From Clostridia bacterium (lineage in GTDB: Bacteria > Bacillota > Clostridia > Christensenellales > UBA1242): DNA of 42,453 bases. The notes under the pieces are model-generated. The model did not search any database, was not told where the DNA came from, and saw only the letters and a program-made list of their open reading frames with translations. Below are positions 34,201 to 40,777 of this stretch, piece by piece. Both the position numbers and the translations under genes were made by a program. The DNA is taken from positions 1 through 42,453 of the forward strand of contig SAAW01000008.1 of NCBI GenBank assembly GCA_009929275.1, written 5' to 3'. Within the stretch, counting starts at the first letter, position 1. Each line of letters begins with the position of its first letter.

Positions 34201-36719
34201 TTGGCGAGTTTTATATTAACAATTTCTCAAAAGAAGTCGTATTTTCTTTGCAAAATTACATCTACGACAGTGAAAATAAGATGTATTATAGCGGTGATGA
34301 CGTTCAAATTACATATGAAGCAAACATATATCAAGTGAGGGTCAATGGTGTTTTGTATAGTGGAACAAATCTTGAAACTTTGTCTTCAAAATATTCTTCT
34401 TACAATTGTAAAACTTTCACTCTTTCTTCCGATTATTCCTACAATAATGTTGATGCAGAATACTCTGTCGGTGGCGTGACAACTTATGAGATTGTCTATT
34501 ATGACATCACTGACGGCTCAATTCAAAAGACTTTGAACATAACTATTTTTGACTATCTCCCTGAGATTATCCTCACAAATGAGAACGACGGAAGTTCTTC
34601 CATCACTTCAACCTTGCAAGAAAGTGAATCTCAGATTACAAACGCGATTGTAAACATTGACTATGGCACGATTGGTGGCTGTGCGTATGCAGGTTTGAAT
34701 GATTCAAGCACAAACAATGTAACTGTGGCTAAACTCTACACAAGAAATGATGAGGGCGAATATGCTTCCTATAAGATTATCTCCGCGGGCGAAGTTGTGT
34801 CGGAAGAGGGCTACTATCGCCTTGATATTTCAAACAGCAAACTGGCTAATATGAGGAGTATATATTTTGTCATTCAATTTGGCGACTTCCCTCTCTACAC
34901 TGTCTATGCAAACGAAGCGGAACTTTCGCCTTCATCTCAGGAAATTCTCAATCTTTCCTCCACGACCACGGCAAATAGTTCAAAATTTAACAGTTCGTCA
35001 GCATCACAGACGGTTATCCAAACAATATATCAAGCATTAACTTCGCTTAATACAGCAGGATATCTCAACGACATTGTCGACAGGACAACAAGTTTGCCAA
35101 AAACTGAATATGACATTCTTATCAGTAACTTAGGCTTCACATCTAGCGGAGTTTTTAGTGCTTCTAACATCGGTATTGCGAACATTCTTAATGTGGAGCA
35201 TTTCTATTCAATTTATTCCCCAAGCATAGTTTATAATAGTAATATAAAACTTAATATAATAGAATTTGTGTTCACAAATGATATTCTTACCAACTATTTT
35301 TTAAACGACGAGGGCATAAACACAACCCCATCAAATGTTGGAAGAGATTATTGGACAACAATCTATCTCGTCTATAATTTGACAGGGCCAATTAGGATTG
35401 AACTTTTTGCTTTCACAAAAGTGCCAACAAGCACTTCGCTTATAAGCGGAAATATCTACTACAATTCCACTGAAGTGATCAACCTAACAAGTTCTTCCAT
35501 AACTCTTGAAAAAGTTTTGACAAACAGCGAGATAACTAACAGCACAACTCTGATCAGCTGGAATATGTTGCCATCTGCGGAGACTGCAAAGTGGTTCAAA
35601 CAAGGCAATTTTGTGTATCTTCTTGAACAATATAGCCTTAACGACACCTATTATTCAATCAATTTCGCTGTCAACACAGCAACAAGCGTTAATTCCTCCA
35701 CAATCTCAGGCTCTGGAACGCACAAAATTATGTTTAAAGATATTGCAGGAAACACTCATCAGTTCACCACAAGTTCTTTCGTCAGCGAGAAAAATGTCTT
35801 TAAAATTCATTTGCTCGACCAAGTGATATACTATTTAACACAAGATGAAGAAGATCGCGACCCAATTCAATATGCCATTTTTAACTCCCCTGTTGAAATT
35901 ATTCTCGACCAATATTATTTAAGTCTGCTTTCAAACATTAAAATTCGGGTGACTCTCAACGGAACTTCCACGACAAATTTTACCACAAACGGAAATGTTT
36001 ATACTTTCTCAAATGCGGGCAAATATATCGTCAAATTTGACGGGAAATATAATGGCAAAGATTTGAACACTGCCACCTATAATTTCTCCATAATTAATGC
36101 AAATGCGTCAAGGCTTTCCTTTGAATATCCAAGCATAAAGGGTTATAAAATTACAAAAGTGATTAAAGACAGCAGAAATATCACAAGCAGTATCCTTGCA
36201 AGCGATGGCTCGCTTTTCGTGACGGCCAGTGATAGTCTCAGCGGAAGTGGACATTACACTGTCACTTTAAAATATGGACAGAACGCAAATGATGTCATAG
36301 AATTTTCTTTCCTCATAAGCGAATTTGTCCCAACAATTTCTTGCAACATAAATTATGGGGAAACAACGACTTCCAACATTATTCTTTCTTATAATGGAAA
36401 TTATATATACAGCCAAATCGGGCAATGTAGCATCAATATTTTGGTCTATAATTCCGACAGCAACACTTTCTACACTTATCAAACCATTTCAATTTCGGAC
36501 GCTTCCAGCACTGGGAATTCAACAATCACACTCTCCAATTCAAACTCCTATTTTGTTCAAGTTAAGACAGAGAATGGCAATGTCATCAGCAGTTTTAGGG
36601 TGAACAAAACAGACCCTCTAAACTCTTTTGCAATCATTGCCATAATTATTGCTTCAATTGCTGGCATCGTGCTTCTCATCGTCATCATTAAACTTAGGAC
36701 AAAGATGAAAGTAAGATAA
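28260..36719 (+). CDS. Giant surface protein (2820 aa) with repeated Ig-like modules and C-terminal membrane anchor
   Basis: The track begins at a GTG (28251), but that GTG is part of the GAGGTG Shine-Dalgarno of the ATG at 28260 (MRNHKFKSIITSS). A signal peptide (SIITSSILFLLSFCCFYFVAP) is followed by about 2750 extracellular residues very rich in Ser, Thr, Asn and Tyr and poor in Cys and charge. At least a dozen times a module of the form G-x-Y-x-V...D-x-A-G-N...F-x-I appears, for example DGIYFFFIYDQAGNNFYLTV near 867, GFYEVIEKDSAGNYRSFSV near 1753 and GTHKIMFKDIAGNTHQF near 2485, which is typical of bacterial Ig-like beta-sandwich repeats. The end has one membrane helix (FAIIAIIIASIAGIVLLIVIIKL) and a basic tail, with no LPXTG. 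Probably a long adhesin or contact fibre. It follows the VirD4-like gene, suggesting it works with the secretion locus. Confidence 0.88.
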   Translation: MRNHKFKSIITSSILFLLSFCCFYFVAPNASEVISANAFSNSVTNTGITEDSKQYSYTNSSTGNIPFSLFTSAPSATNNEYIITDYLPTFTATTSTNNTYYYSMNDDTVPYIVLSSSSPDDLLYKTLFFRFNDANGATTSTTAQINSIAVQGTVRTASSDDEISLYCPTDQTTSTNTRYSFAVNLLSLVTNDQANPDAECPFVLGETTLNKLGGNGAENDVSFRTGLYSFIISYTFTRNGAVSNSCVFELSFYIIDYDAYIDNNTNPLIFSNTDTYQYRDEATNTTYDTDYELYNYNYDDEPVIEYDASKFGLDFSFTSGSNIYNFTYASFTYNVPSGYTGKVTLDCTINNLLYQYSFYTKQVGNVTYSAYFDFADFQKNMIVKNSTAFKTNSFQGVYAFSLNILIPTSSSENFITIPSFILDDTVDETLNCKKLAIFGYELKYTDYTTSERLALVKYDDAGNLITKSSVVAKNDHSANYYVSVPESIAITNQKNLRFDNFGNLTSSYTAKYLLLNYNQLSNDDILNTEENYFGLIKSSTPETLSTNLATLDTLINASDVTYTQGSPITVDGIYIMKLVYSISIDIDFSNGNLSFQGSKSVMGEQYIVFEVNNNIQKLNIQAINTSTQYLYDFNTYTNQSVRIGIKDMPNAFFLPTVVSYTRSANFSSTSSNSGVLSLKANTTYLVDGTSYRYYVTNSSNNFTFSQDGLYTVTIRIATTSTTSSETYTFYIDSDTNKISGTSGITNAQKITLNDASITSAVINDGKYIKTTDYVAKETSSDLYITAEPFSLSWKPSDSGAREYCYVSYMEQTETSNDLSLFKENTSQYWLTNSFEFSSILNNVESGYVNSYTLNVGSELSAKSYFRKDGIYFFFIYDQAGNNFYLTVLVDSSNSSILQGKWASTSENSSWINTYDKTNNESNYVNSDTVLYFGTHKALLLPNLSAGTAVTVTNPSYTACYDLSTGILATKTNYNVDFYQILSGITSYVCTNSTSDLLDFGGANANDINYYLILSNTSVTESTTSSTFTTPSTIYRSVIYNVTSLTVPFKGENNYFFTVTNKTGVATQRRINMNFDVIQGTFYAYNSIGEQYVITQGAGTNLNVLKFSYTKNNSSAASYYNVASLYYEYYNFALTEDDPNYSSSSYPFSSSVTYQDNLFATPDEGGVIFSVDSINVTYDSGLGLSGVTKPGKYVITRVYQGGTHKRVDNGDGTYSFILESGGDYYTNDGGETFIYLFGADSKVRRYTVYVDHNGIITEATSNRDAVGDNISIILGTDNSVSNQWTFKEFYKTSLAGNSLTTNKVPVQINVPYSKYFLNTSSSYVFSNLNFAKLSVKIYYSSGTANITYVSNVNTYNVSTGMLTCSALVSSKNPSGNLLFSNEGRYNVVITDKTETTPTTYSFVFYITYSSPEISIYTHSFSSSTFSNTLLTNEDSSNNFATNIKAVNDSPSLEDNKIYLKWNDPSTPYLAQIDKITVSVQNSDSTTSSYSIILSELNKNTIISSINGEVNLSLGDSTNLITSGQFVLSFHLAYYNPTSPYETFDSKNYYRYSYQMALSIANEVKYTIVVSYISILDNSESYDRNDDTSFADSTYTVTIDRTKPNVNINRLINSESLLMHYFTNTSEFKEENYDYEANGTSSDPTSLTYAFGINSSFALTYSSSETLNYFYIRSYDKYNGDYSSITPDMIDTIYPSSHAYYENQLYFSGYPRFSEIRLISDTINIGTETYYKIYYNLSTSLYSLIKSTLGIENPTGFYEVIEKDSAGNYRSFSVYFSSYSNTYEIINVDGIHENGYATMSGNAITAKEYFTLTSLSSRLGFGYVTLRNETLGTNFSSVIELSPVSTSISSQMLTRINAFLTCEINSRFSFTLSRYNSTFPLSTVYINVITNDSTAYLSSPTVQESSSSTGTTYNLVLTTSTATTFLYLERFSLYVYSNNAWQATSHIYTSNIPSNITGLSSGIYKAVYKDNYNANTYFFILYIGEFYINNFSKEVVFSLQNYIYDSENKMYYSGDDVQITYEANIYQVRVNGVLYSGTNLETLSSKYSSYNCKTFTLSSDYSYNNVDAEYSVGGVTTYEIVYYDITDGSIQKTLNITIFDYLPEIILTNENDGSSSITSTLQESESQITNAIVNIDYGTIGGCAYAGLNDSSTNNVTVAKLYTRNDEGEYASYKIISAGEVVSEEGYYRLDISNSKLANMRSIYFVIQFGDFPLYTVYANEAELSPSSQEILNLSSTTTANSSKFNSSSASQTVIQTIYQALTSLNTAGYLNDIVDRTTSLPKTEYDILISNLGFTSSGVFSASNIGIANILNVEHFYSIYSPSIVYNSNIKLNIIEFVFTNDILTNYFLNDEGINTTPSNVGRDYWTTIYLVYNLTGPIRIELFAFTKVPTSTSLISGNIYYNSTEVINLTSSSITLEKVLTNSEITNSTTLISWNMLPSAETAKWFKQGNFVYLLEQYSLNDTYYSINFAVNTATSVNSSTISGSGTHKIMFKDIAGNTHQFTTSSFVSEKNVFKIHLLDQVIYYLTQDEEDRDPIQYAIFNSPVEIILDQYYLSLLSNIKIRVTLNGTSTTNFTTNGNVYTFSNAGKYIVKFDGKYNGKDLNTATYNFSIINANASRLSFEYPSIKGYKITKVIKDSRNITSSILASDGSLFVTASDSLSGSGHYTVTLKYGQNANDVIEFSFLISEFVPTISCNINYGETTTSNIILSYNGNYIYSQIGQCSINILVYNSDSNTFYTYQTISISDASSTGNSTITLSNSNSYFVQVKTENGNVISSFRVNKTDPLNSFAIIAIIIASIAGIVLLIVIIKLRTKMKVR

Positions 36720-36756
36720 TGTTTAAGAAAAAACAATGCTTATAAATTCACAAAAA

Positions 36757-36787
36757 AAATATTTGCTTTTTTAGCAAATATTTTTTT
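36757..36787. terminator. Bidirectional terminator between the giant-protein and Rho-like genes
   Basis: AAATATTTGCT (36757-36767), loop TTTTT, AGCAAATATTT (36773-36783), an 11-bp stem flanked by an A-run and a T-run, placed between two convergent genes. Confidence 0.75.
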
Positions 36788-36827
36788 ATTAAAACTATAT
36801 ATTTTTTATTATATTTGTTTAAAAAAA

Positions 36828-37979
36828 TTACAATTTTATTTCCACTATTTCACAATTCATATTTTCAAGTTCTCCAAGCAGGCAATTGTAGCAATCGTTT
36901 GAATTGTTTTGTTTTAAAAGTGCAAAAATAGTAACACTTGAGCCATTATCATAAACGGACGCCAGCCTCATAATCTGCAAGCAAAGTTCAAAAGATTTGC
37001 TTTTCACATCAAACATACTATTACCGTTGATATAATTTTGATATTTCACAATTTTCAAAAGTTCGTTCACCAAAACAACAACTTTTTTGCCTTCTTCCAC
37101 CATACGCTTTATTCTCTCAATGAAGAGTTCAATTGTGAAGACATTTTTCTTTTCGCAGTCCCCTGCAAAAGTATGAAAATTGTCAAACTTCATCGGCAAA
37201 TCTTCTGGCAAAACATCAAGAGAAAGACAAAAAACAGAATATTCTTTTGAAATATTTTCAAAACTAGAAAGCATTTTCTTTCTGTTTTTTAGGGATTGAA
37301 CTAACAGAACATTCCTTCCTCCCTCTTGCCATTTCATTTCAAGCGGAGCACCAAGCGAAAAGTTAACATTTGTCTTAACGCTTTTTAAGTCATTAAAATA
37401 TGTTCTATTTTTAAAATCTTTTTCATTTTCAATGTTTATGAGCAATCTGGCATTTTGAGTGTCCATATATTTGCACGTGCATTCAACAAAATCGCCCTCT
37501 CGTAAATTGCAACTTTTAATGAACGAATTTGGCACATGAATTGCTTTTTTAGCGTCGGCAACATAGCCTTTGTTAAACAAAAAACCATAGCCATTTTTGT
37601 CCAATTTCAAAAATCCAGAGTCTTCAATATATTTGGCATTTGAATTTCCAAATTTAATGCCGTCATCTGATAAAGCGAAAAGCCTTCCGTCTAAAAAACC
37701 TTTCACATCGTAATTTTCTTCACTATTTTTTTCTTCAAATCCATTAAAAGCAAATGAGTTGTCTGCATTAACATAAATCTTATTCCCTGCTTTTGGAGGT
37801 CTGCCTTGTCTTGTCTTTGGGAGTTCAGGCTTAACTTCACCCTTCATAATATTCATAATTTTGACTATGAGTTCTTCTTTTTTATATATAGTGGGTGATC
37901 TGACACCCATATCTCTTGCCACATTTCTCAGTTCAAATATGCTGGCGTTTCTCATTGCAATTTCATCAATTTGTTTCAT
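36828..37979 (-). CDS. Rho-family protein with degenerate ATPase domain
   Basis: Residues 1-50 match the Rho N-terminal helical domain (ASIFELRNVARDMGVRSPTIYKKEELIVKIM). A basic linker with an AT-hook-like QGRPPK core follows (about 58-66), then a cold-shock-like RNA-binding region (about 110-200: GFLKLDKNGYGFLFNKGYVADAKKAIHVPNSFIKSCNLREGDFV, as in GFGFLR...DIYVSPSQIRRFNLRTGD of Rho). The C-terminal half aligns by eye with the Rho motor, but Walker A (PPKAGKT) reads SLKNRKKM, the DERPEEV segment reads LDVLPEDL, and Walker B (VIILLDS) reads VVVLVNE. The protein stops at 383 aa, short of the usual about 420, so the C-terminal Q/R-loop region appears missing. Probably an RNA-binding, non-motor Rho paralogue. 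GAGG precedes the ATG. Confidence 0.75.
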   Translation of the reverse strand: MKQIDEIAMRNASIFELRNVARDMGVRSPTIYKKEELIVKIMNIMKGEVKPELPKTRQGRPPKAGNKIYVNADNSFAFNGFEEKNSEENYDVKGFLDGRLFALSDDGIKFGNSNAKYIEDSGFLKLDKNGYGFLFNKGYVADAKKAIHVPNSFIKSCNLREGDFVECTCKYMDTQNARLLINIENEKDFKNRTYFNDLKSVKTNVNFSLGAPLEMKWQEGGRNVLLVQSLKNRKKMLSSFENISKEYSVFCLSLDVLPEDLPMKFDNFHTFAGDCEKKNVFTIELFIERIKRMVEEGKKVVVLVNELLKIVKYQNYINGNSMFDVKSKSFELCLQIMRLASVYDNGSSVTIFALLKQNNSNDCYNCLLGELENMNCEIVEIKL

Positions 37980-38132
37980 TTTTCCTCACTTACAATAAAA
38001 TTATACACAAAATTTTTCATTTGTCCATCTTTATTTTTTTAGATTTGAATAATTTTTAACTAATTAATTCAAATTCTTTGTTGACTTTTATAGAAAACAA
38101 ATTTTTAAAAATAAAATTATAGAATATAAAAA

Positions 38133-38154
38133 AAAAGACTTAAAAAAGCCTTTT
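38133..38154 (-). terminator. Terminator of the sporulation/germination gene run
   Basis: On the minus strand AAAAGGCTT, loop TTTT, AAGTCTTTT with one G-T pair, followed by TTTTTATA, 17 nt after the ypeB stop codon. The remaining gap up to the Rho-like gene (38155-38170 and 37980-38132) is AT-rich with nothing else recognised. Confidence 0.65.
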
Positions 38155-38170
38155 TTATTATTTTTAAAAC

Positions 38171-39547
38171 CTAAATCATAAGTTCGCCCTCATCTGTTTG
38201 AATGACTCTTAGCACTCGCACTTGTGAACCTGTGTAGGCGTCTATATACAGATAATATTTAAAATTGTCGAATTCGCCGGCAAATTCATAGGCCAAAGTT
38301 TCACCCACATAGTCCAGTGGAATGACGCACAATTTTGTGCTGTCCACAACTAAACTGGTGCTCACAAGAGCCTTTGCCTCACTCTCGGTGATTTGAGCAA
38401 TGAGGTCTTCTCTTTCGGTATGATTGATGGCATAACTCGACGCCTCATAACCAACGATTTCCTCACTTGAAAGTTCAATCTTAACTTTCACAAGGTCTGG
38501 ATACATTATTATATCGTCCACGACAGGAGCAAGATTGACATAACAAATGTTATCCGAACTGGCACTCCACACGCATTTCATATTCTCAAGCCCTCTGTTT
38601 GTGGCAAAAGTCTGCGCAATTTTGACTGCGTTATTTGTCTTCTCGTCTGTGCTGTTCACACTGTCACTTGTCACAGTTTCTCCGCTTGAACTTGTCTCTT
38701 CTTCGCTTACAGTCACAGCCTCCTCAGTTATGTTTGCACTGATGTTTAACAAAAAGCCTCCCCTTTTTGTGATTTGGACATAATAGTTTTTGTCCGCCGT
38801 GTTCACTCCAAAATCATATGTTTCAAATGTCCCCGAAGTGTTTCCTATGAATGTCATATTTGTCATTTTGTCGCCGAAAATACTCTCAATTTTCAGTTCT
38901 GCCTCCGCTTCGTTTATTTCTTCACCTGTTAAACCTTTCACAGTTTTATTCGTCGTCGATGCCGAAAATGGTCCGTCGTAAATCATACTTGGATATTCAA
39001 TGGTGTCATTCACAAAGTTTGAAAATTGAAGAGTGAAATCCCCGCCGTCTTCTCCTGAAATATTTTGTGAAATCATATAACCTTGCATAATCTTTTCCAT
39101 AATTGCATTCAGTTCTTCTTTGATTGATGTCAAACTTAGGTGAACTTGTGACAGAGTCTCAAAATCTTCTCCCTCAATTACTCCGTCTTTATATGTCACA
39201 AGCGAAGTGCAATAGCCATTAAGTTGGTTCATAAAATCACTTGTTTGCGTGAGGATTTGAGCATTGAGTGGCAGAAGGCTCAGCGAATTTTCCGCATCAC
39301 TCGACTGTTGTTTTAGGCTCGTCAAAATTTTTTGTTGCGAAGCGGAGTCATTGCTCACCATCAATTTGCTCATTTCCACTTCCATATTATTTACATTGTT
39401 CACAAGTTCATAAAATGAGCGTTGATATAAATTTTCCAAACTGGCACTTGTTGCCGTCAGGCTTGTTGCAGTTGTGAAAAGATAGATGCCCAAAACTAAA
39501 ATCACACAACTTAATATTGACACTGTTATTATAAATGCTTTTTTCAT
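38171..39547 (-). CDS. ypeB: Germination protein YpeB
   Basis: YpeB stabilises and localises the cortex-lytic enzyme SleB in the dormant spore. An N-terminal signal-anchor (AFIITVSILSCVILVLGIYLF) is followed by a helical region to about residue 160 and the diagnostic YPSMIYDGPFSAS (about 184-196), then PepSY-like repeats (for example EEINEAEAELKIESIFGD and AVKIAQTFATNRGL...VNLAPVV). The 458-aa length is normal. AAAGGAGA precedes the ATG, and it follows sleB by 14 nt, the conserved sleB-ypeB order. Confidence 0.92.
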   Translation of the reverse strand: MKKAFIITVSILSCVILVLGIYLFTTATSLTATSASLENLYQRSFYELVNNVNNMEVEMSKLMVSNDSASQQKILTSLKQQSSDAENSLSLLPLNAQILTQTSDFMNQLNGYCTSLVTYKDGVIEGEDFETLSQVHLSLTSIKEELNAIMEKIMQGYMISQNISGEDGGDFTLQFSNFVNDTIEYPSMIYDGPFSASTTNKTVKGLTGEEINEAEAELKIESIFGDKMTNMTFIGNTSGTFETYDFGVNTADKNYYVQITKRGGFLLNISANITEEAVTVSEEETSSSGETVTSDSVNSTDEKTNNAVKIAQTFATNRGLENMKCVWSASSDNICYVNLAPVVDDIIMYPDLVKVKIELSSEEIVGYEASSYAINHTEREDLIAQITESEAKALVSTSLVVDSTKLCVIPLDYVGETLAYEFAGEFDNFKYYLYIDAYTGSQVRVLRVIQTDEGELMI

Positions 39548-39561
39548 TCTTTTTCTCTCCT

Positions 39562-40239
39562 TTAAAGTGCAAACACATGGTCGCCAATCGTCGTCACAAC
39601 TTGCCTAGAATAAATCCAACTGCTTGTGGAAGTTGACGGATTATAGAAAAACAAACACCCGTAGGTGGGGTCCCACCCGTTCATTGCATCTCTTGCAGCA
39701 TTGTAAGCGGTGGTGTCTGGTTCATAGTTTATCTGCCCGTCCGTCACCGATGTGAATGCCCAAGGCTGATATATCACACCCGCTATGGTGTTTGGAAAAC
39801 TTGAACTCTTCACTCTGTTTAAAATGACTGCTGCCACGCCAACTTGCCCTGCATATGGCTCACCTCGCGCCTCTGCATGCACACATTTCGCGAGAAGATA
39901 GAGATCACTAGACGATTGAGAACTAGAACTGGAAGAACTCAAACTTATGCCAATGGCTGCCGCCGTCTTTGAGCCAACAATTCCGTCGACGACAAGTCCG
40001 TTATTTTTTTGAAATTTCTTTATTGCCGCAATGCTTATTGGCCCCAAAATTCCATCGACCGCACCCGTGTAGTAACCCCAACTCTTCAGCCTTTGCTGAA
40101 TAATTTTGTTTTGAGATGTGGTTGTTGCGACTTCCACAACCTCATTTTTTAGTGGCATTGAAATGTAGTTTGTAACAACATAAGATATCCCCATAACAAA
40201 GCACAGACAGACTGCCAAAACAACCAAAAATCTTTTCAT
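39562..40239 (-). CDS. sleB: Spore cortex-lytic enzyme SleB
   Basis: A lytic transglycosylase that breaks down spore cortex peptidoglycan during germination. An N-terminal membrane segment (FLVVLAVCLCFVMGISYVV) is followed by a peptidoglycan-binding domain (about residues 45-97: IIQQRLKSWGYYTGAVDGILGPISIAAIKKFQ), a Ser-rich linker, and the hydrolase_2 catalytic domain (about 112-225: LLAKCVHAEARGEPYAGQVGVAAVILNRV with the catalytic Glu in AEARGE). Length 225 aa fits. GGAGG precedes the ATG. It lies 15 nt downstream of the spoIIR-like gene and 14 nt upstream of ypeB, so it is probably cotranscribed with both. Confidence 0.95.
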   Translation of the reverse strand: MKRFLVVLAVCLCFVMGISYVVTNYISMPLKNEVVEVATTTSQNKIIQQRLKSWGYYTGAVDGILGPISIAAIKKFQKNNGLVVDGIVGSKTAAAIGISLSSSSSSSQSSSDLYLLAKCVHAEARGEPYAGQVGVAAVILNRVKSSSFPNTIAGVIYQPWAFTSVTDGQINYEPDTTAYNAARDAMNGWDPTYGCLFFYNPSTSTSSWIYSRQVVTTIGDHVFAL

Positions 40240-40254
40240 ATTCCCTCCAAATTA

Positions 40255-40722
40255 TTAAAAGATTCGGCTTTTATAAACAGCAGTTTTTTCGCCACATTCC
40301 ATAACATAATAATCTCCGTCGCCCGCGCCCTCTCCTAAAATAAGCAAAAGTTGATGATAATTCCCCGCTTTTAAAGTGACATTTAGGATAGTTTCTTCTT
40401 CAAAAAACTTGCAAGATAATTCTGCCGAACTTTTATAATCAAAATTATTTTGTGCAAGAATTTCGTTTGCTATTCCACAAATATTTTTTAAATTTTTTTT
40501 AAGATAATTTATAACTTCATCAGTGTTTGAAAGAAGAGGAGAGAGAAAACTACATAACTCCTCTTTCACCTGATTTTTTGCTCTTTCATCGCTCACATTT
40601 GAACTATTTGCAACAATATGTATCCTCACATAACTCTCGCCCTTTTCGCCACAAGATAGTCCCAAAAGAACAACTGCCAAAAGCAAAATGCTCAAAAAAA
40701 ATATGGCAAACAATCTTTTCAC
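40255..40722 (-). CDS. spoIIR: Stage II sporulation protein R (SpoIIR)-like protein
   Basis: In known spore formers SpoIIR is a forespore-secreted signal that triggers SpoIIGA to activate sigma-E in the mother cell. The family patterns are present: YVRIHIVANSSNVSDERAKNQVKEEL (residues about 31-56), a middle region with AELSCKFFEEE, and LKAGNYHQLLLILGEGAGDGDYYVM near the end. The protein starts with GTG and is short (155 aa). The signal sequence ends LLGLSCGEKG, which looks like a lipobox, so it may be lipid-anchored rather than freely secreted. The region after GEGAGDGDYY that normally carries a WWC-type motif is shortened. Assignment is good but not certain. Confidence 0.8.
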   Translation of the reverse strand: MKRLFAIFFLSILLLAVVLLGLSCGEKGESYVRIHIVANSSNVSDERAKNQVKEELCSFLSPLLSNTDEVINYLKKNLKNICGIANEILAQNNFDYKSSAELSCKFFEEETILNVTLKAGNYHQLLLILGEGAGDGDYYVMECGEKTAVYKSRIF

Positions 40723-40777
40723 AAAAAAGATTATTCACCACAATTCATTTTTTAATCAGTAATTTTAATTTTTTTCT

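Noticed and set aside
13680-36719. Complete integrative conjugative element
   Set aside because: No integrase, relaxase, replication gene or flanking att repeats were found; the tRNA-Asn gene is more than 11 kb away and shows no 3' duplication near the locus.
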